Origin: Streptomyces griseus | GTDB lineage: Bacteria; Actinomycetota; Actinomycetes; Streptomycetales; Streptomycetaceae | NCBI RefSeq assembly: GCF_900460065.1 | Contig: NZ_UAVD01000038.1 | Coordinates: 1 to 64,000, forward strand | Direction: 5' to 3' | DNA: 64,000 nucleotides | Shown here: one piece after another, positions 42,618 through 50,858 of the stretch | Layout of the letters: each line of letters begins with the position of its first letter | Numbering within the stretch: the stretch's first letter is position 1 | The notes under the pieces: model-generated | Databases searched by the model: none | What the model was told of the DNA's origin: nothing | The model's input: only the letters and a program-made list of their open reading frames with translations | Position numbers and translations under genes: made by a program

Positions 42618-43484
42618 GTGAGCACCTCGCAGATCGCCTTCCTCAAGGGCCACGGCACCGAGAACGACTTCGTGATCGTCCCGGACCCGGACAACGCCCT
42701 CACCCTGCCCGCCGCCACCGTCGCCCGGCTCTGCGACCGCCGGGCCGGCATCGGCGGGGACGGCCTGCTGCACGTCGTGCGGTCCGCCGCGCACCCCGAG
42801 GCACGGTCCATGGCGGACGCGGCCGAGTGGTTCATGGACTACCGCAACGCGGACGGTTCGATCGCCGAGATGTGCGGCAACGGGGTGCGCGTCTTCGCCC
42901 ACTACCTCCAGCGCGCCGGCCTCGTCGAGGAGGGCGACCTCACCGTCGCCACCCGGGGCGGCCCCAAGCGCGTGCACCTCGCGAAGAACGGCGACATCAC
43001 GGTCTCCATGGGACGCGCCCTGCTGCCCGGGGAGAGCGTCACGGTCAGCGTCGGCGACCGCAGCTGGCCCGCCCGCAACGTCAACATGGGCAACCCGCAC
43101 GCGGTCGCCTTCGTCGACGACCTCGACCACGCCGGCGACCTGCTCACCGCCCCGCCCGTCAGCCCCGGGACCGTCTACCCCGACGGCGTCAACGTCGAGT
43201 TCGTCGTCGACCGGGGCCCGCGCCACGTCGGCATGCGCGTCCACGAGCGCGGCTCCGGCGAGACCCGCTCCTGCGGGACGGGCGCCTGCGCGGTCGCCGT
43301 CGCCACCGCCCGCCGGGACGGCGCCGACCCCGCGACGACCGGCCTCCCGGCCACCTACCGGGTGGACCTCCCCGGCGGCACCCTCGTCATCACCGAGCAC
43401 CCCGACGGCGCGATCGACATGACCGGCCCCGCGGTGATCGTCGCCGAGGGCGTCATCGACCGGGCGTGGCTCGAAACCTCCTGA
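42618..43484 (+). CDS. dapF: Diaminopimelate epimerase DapF
   Basis: 288-residue cofactor-free epimerase converting LL- to meso-diaminopimelate for lysine and peptidoglycan. Active-site cysteines occur in YRNADGSIAEMCGNGVRVFAHYL and ETRSCGTGACAVAVA; conserved NVNMGNPHAV between them. GTG 42618, with TACAGT at 42606-42611 6 nt before it and no ribosome site. Confidence 0.97.
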   Translation: MSTSQIAFLKGHGTENDFVIVPDPDNALTLPAATVARLCDRRAGIGGDGLLHVVRSAAHPEARSMADAAEWFMDYRNADGSIAEMCGNGVRVFAHYLQRAGLVEEGDLTVATRGGPKRVHLAKNGDITVSMGRALLPGESVTVSVGDRSWPARNVNMGNPHAVAFVDDLDHAGDLLTAPPVSPGTVYPDGVNVEFVVDRGPRHVGMRVHERGSGETRSCGTGACAVAVATARRDGADPATTGLPATYRVDLPGGTLVITEHPDGAIDMTGPAVIVAEGVIDRAWLETS

Positions 43485-43655
43485 GGAATGGCTCGCTCGA
43501 AACGATGACCGCCCCGAGCTTCGCTCGAATGGGTGATCCGTTTCACGCTGGGCGAGAGCGGGACTGCGCCACGTGGTGGGGTCGGTAGCATCAAGCACCG
43601 GCCCCGAGGGGCATCCGCTCCTCCCCCGTGCCGGTCGACGTCGCCGGAGGTGCCC

Positions 43656-45815
43656 ATGAGTGCAGAGGCCGCCGATCCGGGCGCTCCCCTTCGCAGGCGG
43701 AGCCGCCCCCGGATCGACCTGCGCAGACTGGGCCGGGTGGCGCTGCGCGGCCCGGTCTCCCGCGACCGGCTGCCCGACGCCATCGGGCATGTCGCCGAGG
43801 CGCACCGCGCCCACCACCCCGACGCCGACCTGACCATCCTGCGCCGGGCCTACGTCCTCGCGGAGTCCTCGCACCGCGGCCAGATGCGCAAGAGCGGCGA
43901 GCCCTACATCACCCACCCGCTGGCCGTCACCCTGATCCTCGCCGAGCTCGGCGCCGAGACCACCACACTCACCGCCTCCCTGCTCCACGACACCGTCGAG
44001 GACACGGAGGTGACGCTCGATCAGGTGAAGGAGCAGTTCGGCGACGAGGTCTGCTATCTCGTCGACGGCGTCACCAAGCTGGAGAAGGTCGACTACGGCG
44101 CCGCCGCCGAACCGGAGACCTTCCGGAAGATGCTCGTCGCCACCGGCAACGACGTCCGGGTCATGTCGATCAAGCTCGCGGACCGGCTGCACAACATGCG
44201 CACCCTCGGGGTGATGCGCCCCGAGAAACAGGCCCGGATCGCCAAGGTCACCCGGGACGTCCTCATCCCGCTCGCCGAACGGCTCGGCGTGCAGGCGCTC
44301 AAGACCGAGCTGGAGGACCTGGTCTTCGCGATCCTGCACCCCGAGGAGTACGAGCACACCCGCGCCCTGATCGCCGCCGCGACGGGCCCGGACGCCCCCC
44401 TCGACACCATCGCCGACAACGTACGGGGCACCCTGCGCGACGCGGGAATCAGCGCCGAAGTCCTCATCAGGCCCCGCCACTTCGTCTCCGTGCACCGGGT
44501 CCGCAGGAAACGCGGAGAGCTGCGCGGCACCGACTTCGGCCGGCTGCTCGTCCTCGTCACCGACGACGCCGACTGCTACGCCGTCCTCGGTGAGCTGCAC
44601 ACCTGCTTCACCCCGGTGATCTCCGAGTTCAAGGACTTCATCGCCGCCCCCAAGTTCAACCTGTACCAGTCGCTGCACACCGCGGTCGTCGGGCCCGGGG
44701 GAGCCGTCGCCGAAGTCCTCATCCGTACGCACCGGATGCACAAGGTCGCCGAGGCGGGCGTCGTCGCCCTGGGCAACCCGTACGCCCAGGACCACGCCGC
44801 CAACGCGGCCAGCGAGCCGACCGACGAGCGTGCCGACCCCACCCGGCCCGGCTGGCTCTCCCGGCTGCTGGACTGGCAGGAGTCCGCCACCGACCCCGAC
44901 ACCTTCTGGACCACCCTGCGCGACGACCTCGCCCAGGACCGCGAGATCACCGTGTTCCGCACCGACGGCGGCACCCTCGGGCTGCCCGCCGGGGCCAGCT
45001 GCGTCGACGCCGCCTACGCGCAGTACGGCGACCGGGCCCACACCTCGATCGGAGCCCGGGTCAACGGGCGCCTAGCCACCCTGAGCACCGTCCTCGGCGA
45101 CGGCGACACGGTGCAGCTGCTCCTCGCCCAGGACACCGCCTCCGGCCCCTCGCCCGACTGGCTCGACCACGCGCGCACCCCCGCCGCCCGGATCGCGATC
45201 ACCGGCTGGCTCGCCGACCACCCCGACGAGGCGAAGCCCGACCCGGAGACCGTGGACGCGGGCGGACCCGGAGCGGACGGGGCCGCCGCCCCGGAGCGCG
45301 ACGCCCAGCCCGCCGCGCCGGCGCGCACCCGTTCCGGCCCCCGCGCCACCGGCGTCCTCGTCGACAGGCCGGACGCCCCGGTGCGGCTCGCCGGCTGCTG
45401 TACGCCGGTGCCCCCCGACGAGCTGACCGGCTTCGTCGTCCGCGGCGGCGCCGTCACCGTGCACCGCCGGGAGTGCCCCGCCGTGGCCGCCATGCGGGAG
45501 ATCGGCCGTGCCCCGGTCGGGGCCCGCTGGGCCGCCGCGGAGGGCCGGGAGTCCGACGCGGGCTGCCGGGTCACCCTGGTCGCCGAGTCCTTCGGCCGCC
45601 CCCGGCTCCTGGCCGACCTCACCGAGGCCATCGCCACAGCCGAGGCGGCGATCGTCTCCGCCACCGTGGAACCGCCCAGCGAGCAGCGCGTCCGCCACAC
45701 GTACACCCTCCAGCTTCCCGACGCGGCGGGCCTTCCCGCCCTGATGCGCGCCATGCGCGAGGTCGCCGGGGTCTACGACGTCAGCCGCGCGCAGCACCCG
45801 GCCCCGGCCGGCTGA
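43656..45815 (+). CDS. rshA: RelA/SpoT homologue RshA
   Basis: 719-residue stringent-response protein. The HD hydrolase domain is intact: HRGQMRKSGEPYITHPLAVTLILAELGAETTTLTASLLHDTVEDTE. The following synthetase region is shortened and lacks the usual GxRV and the RxKxxxSxxxK substrate signatures, while RNLYQSLHT-like FNLYQSLHTAV is kept. TGS and ACT-type regulatory domains follow: GLPAGASCVDAAYA, CCTPVPPDE. The sequence fits a hydrolase-biased second Rel protein, as reported for RshA of S. coelicolor (from memory). ATG 43656 with GGAGG 5 bases upstream. Confidence 0.9.
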   Translation: MSAEAADPGAPLRRRSRPRIDLRRLGRVALRGPVSRDRLPDAIGHVAEAHRAHHPDADLTILRRAYVLAESSHRGQMRKSGEPYITHPLAVTLILAELGAETTTLTASLLHDTVEDTEVTLDQVKEQFGDEVCYLVDGVTKLEKVDYGAAAEPETFRKMLVATGNDVRVMSIKLADRLHNMRTLGVMRPEKQARIAKVTRDVLIPLAERLGVQALKTELEDLVFAILHPEEYEHTRALIAAATGPDAPLDTIADNVRGTLRDAGISAEVLIRPRHFVSVHRVRRKRGELRGTDFGRLLVLVTDDADCYAVLGELHTCFTPVISEFKDFIAAPKFNLYQSLHTAVVGPGGAVAEVLIRTHRMHKVAEAGVVALGNPYAQDHAANAASEPTDERADPTRPGWLSRLLDWQESATDPDTFWTTLRDDLAQDREITVFRTDGGTLGLPAGASCVDAAYAQYGDRAHTSIGARVNGRLATLSTVLGDGDTVQLLLAQDTASGPSPDWLDHARTPAARIAITGWLADHPDEAKPDPETVDAGGPGADGAAAPERDAQPAAPARTRSGPRATGVLVDRPDAPVRLAGCCTPVPPDELTGFVVRGGAVTVHRRECPAVAAMREIGRAPVGARWAAAEGRESDAGCRVTLVAESFGRPRLLADLTEAIATAEAAIVSATVEPPSEQRVRHTYTLQLPDAAGLPALMRAMREVAGVYDVSRAQHPAPAG

Positions 45816-45996
45816 GCCGCCCCACGAAAGCGGCGCGCACCGGGAGCGGTCCGCGGCGGTGATCTCCTCAGGCCGCCCGGCCCGAGGCAGCGCGTACCGG
45901 CCGGCCGAACCCGTCCTCCCATGCGGGCCGACCTCGTTCGGGTGGTGCGGCGCGCGGCTCCCCGGCCGGGCGGCGACGCGCTGATAGCGGTAGTCC

Positions 45997-47442
45997 ATGC
46001 CGTCCCTCACCCGCCGCCTGCGCGTCGCCCTGCTGGCGACCGCCTCGGCCACCCTCGTCGCCGCCGCCCTGCCCGCGCCCGAGCCCCTGGGCATCGGCGA
46101 CCGCCTCTTCCCCGAACTGGGCAACCCCGGATACGACGTCCTCGCGTACGACATCGCCTTCACGTACCACGGCCGCAACACCCGGCCCCTGGACGCGGTC
46201 ACGAAGATCAGCGCCCGCACCACCGCCCCGCTGGACCGGATCAACCTCGACTTCGCCCGGGGAACCGTCCACGGCGTCGAGGTCAACGGGCGGACCGCCG
46301 ACTTCGGCGGCAAGCGCGAGGACCTCGTCGTCCAAGCCCCCCGCCGCCTCCCCGCGGGCGTCCCGCTGGACATCACCGTCCGGCACACCAGCGACCCGAG
46401 CGGATCCGGGGACGACGGCGGCTGGGTCCGCACCGCCGACGGCCTCGCCCTGGCCAATCAGGCCGACGCCGCCCACCGGGTCTTCCCCGGCAACGACCAC
46501 CCCTCCGACAAGGCGTACTTCACCTTCCGGATCACCGCGCCCGAGAAGCTGACGGCGGTGGCCTCCGGTCTGCCGGCGGGGAAGACCCGGCACGGGGCCA
46601 CGACCACCTGGACCTACCGCACCGAGCACCCCATGGCGACCGAGCTGGCCCAGGTCTCCATCGGCAGCTCCGCCGTGCCGCACCGCACCGGCCCGCACGG
46701 ACTGCCGGTGCGCGACGTCGTCCCGGCCGCCGACCGGAAGAAGCTGGAGCCCTGGCTCAGGAAGACCCCGGCCCAGCTGGAGTGGATGGAGCGGCGGGTC
46801 GGCCGCTACCCCTTCGAGACGTACGGGGTGCTCGTCGCCGACAGCCCCATCGGGTTCGCCCTGGAGACCCAGACGCTGTCGCTGTTCGGGAAGTCGTTCT
46901 TCACCGAGCCCGCCTACCCGGAGTGGTATGTCGAATCGGTGATGATCCACGAGCTGGCCCACCAGTGGTTCGGCGACAGCGTCTCGCCCGCTAGCTGGTC
47001 CGACCTGTGGCTCAACGAAGGGCACGCCAGTTGGTACGAGGCCCGGTACGCCGAGGAGAACGGCGGCGGGACCCTGGAGCGGCGGATGCGCGAGGCCTAC
47101 CGCCTCTCCGACGGCTGGCGCGCCGACGGCGGCCCTCCGGCGCACCCGGACGGACCGGCCCCGGGTCAGAAGCTCAGCCTCTTCCGGCCGGTCATGTACG
47201 ACGGGAGCGCCCTCGTGCTCTACGCCCTGCGCCAGGAGATCGGCGAGGCCGCCTTCGACCGGCTGGAGCGCACCTGGGTCCGGGTGCACCGGGACTCCAC
47301 CGCGTCCACCGCCGACTTCACCCGGCTGGCGTCCGGTATCGCCGGGCGTGATCTGACCGCCTTCTTCGACGGCTGGCTGTACGGGAAGAAGACCCCGCCG
47401 ATGCCGGGCCACCCCGACTGGAGCAGCGCGAAACCCGCGTGA
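45997..47442 (+). CDS. Secreted M1 family aminopeptidase
   Basis: 481-residue zinc metallopeptidase. N-terminal signal peptide (SLTRRLRVALLATASATLVAAALPAP). The N-terminal beta domain and the catalytic HEXXH-x18-E motif HELAHQWFGDSVSPASWSDLWLNEG are complete (His318 region, third ligand Glu in NEG). It lacks the GAMEN exopeptidase motif in usual form: GFALETQTLSLFG occupies that place. Likely cleaves N-terminal residues outside the cell. ATG 45997. Lies alone between rshA and hflX. Confidence 0.9.
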   Translation: MPSLTRRLRVALLATASATLVAAALPAPEPLGIGDRLFPELGNPGYDVLAYDIAFTYHGRNTRPLDAVTKISARTTAPLDRINLDFARGTVHGVEVNGRTADFGGKREDLVVQAPRRLPAGVPLDITVRHTSDPSGSGDDGGWVRTADGLALANQADAAHRVFPGNDHPSDKAYFTFRITAPEKLTAVASGLPAGKTRHGATTTWTYRTEHPMATELAQVSIGSSAVPHRTGPHGLPVRDVVPAADRKKLEPWLRKTPAQLEWMERRVGRYPFETYGVLVADSPIGFALETQTLSLFGKSFFTEPAYPEWYVESVMIHELAHQWFGDSVSPASWSDLWLNEGHASWYEARYAEENGGGTLERRMREAYRLSDGWRADGGPPAHPDGPAPGQKLSLFRPVMYDGSALVLYALRQEIGEAAFDRLERTWVRVHRDSTASTADFTRLASGIAGRDLTAFFDGWLYGKKTPPMPGHPDWSSAKPA

Positions 47443-47526
47443 CGCGCCCGGTGGGGCCGTGCCACTATCGACGCGTCGGCGCGGCGGACCGCACCGGAGT
47501 TCCCGGCAGGGAATCATCCGGGAACA

Positions 47527-47539
47527 TCACACGTTGTGA
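47527..47539. promoter_or_regulatory. Dyad TCACA-CGT-TGTGA upstream of hflX
   Basis: Perfect 5-bp arms around CGT, 35 bases before the hflX start and inside the likely promoter region. Regulator unknown; short enough to be chance. Confidence 0.35.
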
Positions 47540-47573
47540 CTGACGTAAAGACTTCTATCGACGTAAGGATCCA

Positions 47574-49094
47574 ATGACCTCCTCTTCTTCCCTTCCCCAG
47601 GACGCGCAGGACGCGCGGAGCGCCACGGAGAACACCACCGAGAGCCTCACCGAGAGCCTTCGGGCCGACGCCCTGATGGAAGAGGACGTCGCCTGGAGCC
47701 ACGAGATCGACGGAGCCCGGGACGGCGACCAGCTGGACCGCTCCGAGCGTGCCGCGCTGCGACGCGTGGCCGGTCTCTCCACGGAGCTCGAGGACGTCAC
47801 CGAGGTCGAATACCGCCAGCTGCGCCTGGAGCGCGTGGTGCTGGTGGGCGTCTGGACCTCGGGGACGGTGCGCGACGCGGAGATCTCCCTCGCGGAGCTC
47901 GCCGCACTCGCCGAGACGGCGGGCGCGCAGGTGCTGGACGCGGTGTACCAGCGGCGCGACAAGCCGGACCCGGCCACCTACATCGGCTCGGGCAAGGCGC
48001 TGGAGCTGCGGGACATCGTGCTCGAATCCGGTGCCGACACCGTTGTCTGCGACGGTGAGCTGAGTCCCGGCCAGCTGATCCACCTGGAAGACGTCGTCAA
48101 GGTGAAGGTGGTCGACCGGACCGCCCTGATCCTCGACATCTTCGCCCAGCACGCCAAGTCCCGTGAGGGCAAGGCGCAGGTCTCGCTGGCCCAGATGCAG
48201 TACATGCTGCCCAGGCTGCGCGGCTGGGGCCAGTCGCTCTCCCGCCAGATGGGCGGCGGCGGTTCCAGCGGCGGTGGCGGCATGGCCACCCGTGGTCCCG
48301 GTGAGACCAAGATCGAGACAGACCGGCGACGGATCCGCGAGAAGATGGCGAAGATGCGCCGGGAGATCGCGGAGATGAAGACCGGCCGCGAGATCAAGCG
48401 GCAGGAGCGCAAGCGCAACAAGGTGCCCTCCGTCGCCATCGCCGGATACACCAACGCGGGCAAGTCCTCGCTGCTCAACCGTCTGACCGGAGCCGGTGTC
48501 CTGGTGGAGAACGCCCTGTTCGCCACCCTGGACCCGACCGTCCGCAGGGCCGAGACGCCCAGCGGCCGTGTCTACACCCTGGCCGACACCGTCGGGTTCG
48601 TCCGGCATCTGCCGCACCACCTGGTCGAGGCGTTCCGCTCCACCATGGAGGAGGTCGGCGAGTCCGATCTCATCCTCCACGTGGTGGACGGCTCCCACCC
48701 GGTGCCCGAGGAGCAGCTCGCGGCGGTCCGCGAGGTGATCCGGGACGTCGGGGCGGTGGATGTGCGCGAGATCGTCGTGATCAACAAGGCGGACGCGGCG
48801 GACCCCCTGGTCCTCCAGCGGCTGCTGCGCAACGAGAAGCACGCCATCGCCGTCTCGGCCAGGACCGGCGCCGGAATCGACGAGCTGCTCGCGCTCATCG
48901 ACACCGAGCTGCCCCGGCCGTCCGTCGAGATCGAGGTGCTCGTGCCGTACATCCAGGGGGCTCTCGTCTCCCGGGTGCACGCCGAGGGCGAGGTGCTCTC
49001 CGAGGAGCACACCGCCGAGGGCACCCTGCTCAAGGCCCAGGTCCACGAGGAGTTGGCCGCGGAGCTCGGGACGTTCGTCCCCGCCGCGCACTGA
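47574..49094 (+). CDS. hflX: GTPase HflX
   Basis: 506-residue ribosome-associated GTPase that splits stalled or stressed 70S ribosomes. N-terminal HflX domain (about 80-260) with ALELRDIVLESGADTVVCDGELSPGQ; Gly-rich linker GGGGSSGGGGMATRGPGETKIETDRRRI; GTPase domain with G1 GYTNAGKSS, G3 DTVGFVRHLPH and NKAD (G4). C-terminal domain follows. ATG 47574 with AAGGATCCA. A 76-bp perfect palindrome follows the stop. Confidence 0.96.
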   Translation: MTSSSSLPQDAQDARSATENTTESLTESLRADALMEEDVAWSHEIDGARDGDQLDRSERAALRRVAGLSTELEDVTEVEYRQLRLERVVLVGVWTSGTVRDAEISLAELAALAETAGAQVLDAVYQRRDKPDPATYIGSGKALELRDIVLESGADTVVCDGELSPGQLIHLEDVVKVKVVDRTALILDIFAQHAKSREGKAQVSLAQMQYMLPRLRGWGQSLSRQMGGGGSSGGGGMATRGPGETKIETDRRRIREKMAKMRREIAEMKTGREIKRQERKRNKVPSVAIAGYTNAGKSSLLNRLTGAGVLVENALFATLDPTVRRAETPSGRVYTLADTVGFVRHLPHHLVEAFRSTMEEVGESDLILHVVDGSHPVPEEQLAAVREVIRDVGAVDVREIVVINKADAADPLVLQRLLRNEKHAIAVSARTGAGIDELLALIDTELPRPSVEIEVLVPYIQGALVSRVHAEGEVLSEEHTAEGTLLKAQVHEELAAELGTFVPAAH

Positions 49095-49103
49095 CGGATC
49101 AGG

Positions 49104-49179
49104 GACCGCCCGACAGGACGAAGGCCCGGCCCCGACTCTCCGGAGAGTCGGGGCCGGGCCTTCGTCCTGTCGGGCGGTC
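49104..49179. terminator. 76-bp perfect palindrome, bidirectional terminator
   Basis: The 38-base left arm (49104-49141) is the exact reverse complement of the right arm (49142-49179); the centre is TCCGGA. It starts 10 bases after the hflX stop (plus strand), and the trypsin-like gene on the minus strand ends 154 bases beyond it. Most terminators in this window have 13-17 bp stems. Confidence 0.92.
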
Positions 49180-49190
49180 GGCGGCCGTGG

Positions 49191-49303
49191 TTACCGCCCG
49201 GCGAACCTGTCGCTCATCATCGTGCAGGCACGCCGGGCGTCGTCGTCGAGCCGGGGGCGGGCCGGCCCGAAGTGACCGGGCCGATCGAGGTGTTGGACAC
49301 CCC
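49191..49303 (-). pseudogene. Relic of a duplicated trypsin-like protease C-terminus
   Basis: Minus-strand segment reads VSNTSIGPVTSGRPAPG and, after a frame break, MMSDRFAGR-stop. The intact protease next to it ends LVSNTSIGPVTAGWLAGP ... AVSEKYAGR-stop. DNA identity is highest over TGACCGGGCCGATCGAGGTGT, present in both at 49273 and 49420. The relic has lost almost all of the coding sequence upstream, and a middle part is diverged. It is evidence of tandem duplication followed by decay. Confidence 0.78.
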
Positions 49304-49333
49304 GGAGCGCTCGGCCCTATGTGCTCGCGAGCC

Positions 49334-50557
49334 CTACCGGCCCGCGTACTTCTCGCTCACCGCGCGGTAGACGCCCTCGGCCTCCTTGCCGAGCCGGGGT
49401 CCGGCCAGCCAGCCCGCGGTGACCGGGCCGATCGAGGTGTTCGAGACCAGGGCGGGCTTGCCGTCCTGCCCGGCCGCGACCCAGCCGCCGCCGGAGGAAC
49501 CACCGGTCATCGTGCAGCCGACGCGGTACATCGTGGGCTGGTCCTGGAAGACGGAGAGCCGACCCGGCTCGTCCTGGCACTGGAGCAGCTTCTGGCCGTC
49601 GAACGGCGGCGCGGCCGGGTAACCCGTGGCCGTCATGGAGTCGATCTCCGGCACGGCGGGAGCGTTGAACTCGACCGGCAGGGCCGAACCGACCGTCTCC
49701 TCCAGCGACTTGCCGCCCGCCCCCTTCTCCGGGGTCACGTGCAGCACCGCGAAGTCGTACGGGGCGCCCTGCCCGCCGACCGCAGCGCCCTGCTCGATCC
49801 ACTGCTCGGAGGTCTGGGCCCACTGGCCCCACCACACACCGTAGGGAGCGATCTTCTCCTTGGGCGCGTTCTCCAGCTCGGCCGTCGACAGGCCGTCGTT
49901 GTTGTACGCCGGGACGAAGGCGATGTTGCGGTACCAACCGCCCTTCTTGCCCGCGTGCACACAGTGCCCGGCCGTCCACACCATGTTGGACTTGCCGGGG
50001 TTCGCCGGGTCCTTCACCACGGTCGCGGAGCAGACCATCGAGCCCTGCGGACCGTCGAAGAGAAGCTTCCCGGACTCGGGGGCGTTGTCGTGGTACGGCG
50101 TCGCGACTCCGGCGGCCCGGACCGGGGCGGGCGTCGGGTCCGTCACGCCGTCGTCGCCCGAGATGTCGTTGTCGACCGGGTTCTCCGGGGGCTTGTCGGC
50201 CTCCCGCATCCGGTCCGGGTCCCACAGCCCGTCGATGATCGGGTTGACGAAGTCCTTGGCCTCACGCAGCCACTTGTCCTTGTCCCAGTTCTTCCATTCC
50301 CCGTCCCGCCACTTGTCGGGGTCGATCCCGTGCTCCTTGAGCCGGTTCTTGAGGTCGTCCGGGATGACGACCTTGCCGTCGGACGGCTGCTCGGCCGAGG
50401 CGCTGGGCGTACCGCCCGGGTTGTCCTCCTCCGGACCGCACGCCGTGGCGGTGAGCGCCAGCACGGCGGCGACGGCGGTCGCGGCGAGCGCGGAGGAGGG
50501 CATGCGCCGTGCGCGCCTGGCGCGCCGTGCGGTATCGGTCGGGCGAATGGGTCGCAT
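49334..50557 (-). CDS. Trypsin-like serine protease lipoprotein
   Basis: 407-residue secreted protease. Twin-arginine-like n-region (RRARRARR), hydrophobic core, and lipobox LTATAC with Cys40 as lipid site. Pro-region 41-165 is acidic and charged, with DKWRDGEWKNWDKDKW. Catalytic triad: His198 (TAGHCVHAG), Asp268 (YDFAVLHV), Ser355 (TGGSSGGGW). Disulfide cysteines about the triad are also visible. ATG 50557, preceded by AGGGGGA. Probably anchored to the outer membrane face and matures by loss of the pro-region (inference). Confidence 0.89.
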   Translation of the reverse strand: MRPIRPTDTARRARRARRMPSSALAATAVAAVLALTATACGPEEDNPGGTPSASAEQPSDGKVVIPDDLKNRLKEHGIDPDKWRDGEWKNWDKDKWLREAKDFVNPIIDGLWDPDRMREADKPPENPVDNDISGDDGVTDPTPAPVRAAGVATPYHDNAPESGKLLFDGPQGSMVCSATVVKDPANPGKSNMVWTAGHCVHAGKKGGWYRNIAFVPAYNNDGLSTAELENAPKEKIAPYGVWWGQWAQTSEQWIEQGAAVGGQGAPYDFAVLHVTPEKGAGGKSLEETVGSALPVEFNAPAVPEIDSMTATGYPAAPPFDGQKLLQCQDEPGRLSVFQDQPTMYRVGCTMTGGSSGGGWVAAGQDGKPALVSNTSIGPVTAGWLAGPRLGKEAEGVYRAVSEKYAGR

Positions 50558-50858
50558 CTCGTGATCCCCCTGGGACTTCGTCACTCGGTACTCGTGCTGC
50601 ATTGCGGACACTTCGGGCGCCGGAGCAGGTGTTTCCGCGCCGCTGTGCGGCCCCCACTATGCCGGTGCCGATGGTGACGGTGAGCGGCAGGTCCACGGTT
50701 CCGTCGCCGCGAGGATGTTCCGAATCACCCGTGATCCATCGCGGACGGCGTCGTTGGTACGGACGGGGGACACCAGGACGGCGTTCACGCCCTTGGTGCG
50801 TCCGGGCGAGACCGTACCGACGTGCAACGCGACCGTTACCGCAGGAGGATCAAGAGCC
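50558..50858. other. Divergent region upstream of siderophore operon
   Basis: 301 bases between the protease and the aminotransferase gene. Ribosome sites are AGGGGGA (protease side) and GCAGGAGG (50842-50848). No TTAGGTTAGGC-type iron box (DmdR1/IdeR) was found on either strand. No other clear dyad was seen. Confidence 0.6.

Noticed and set aside
50558..50858. Iron box upstream of the siderophore operon.
   Set aside because: No TTAGGTTAGGC-like dyad was found on either strand; absence is reported as a finding instead.
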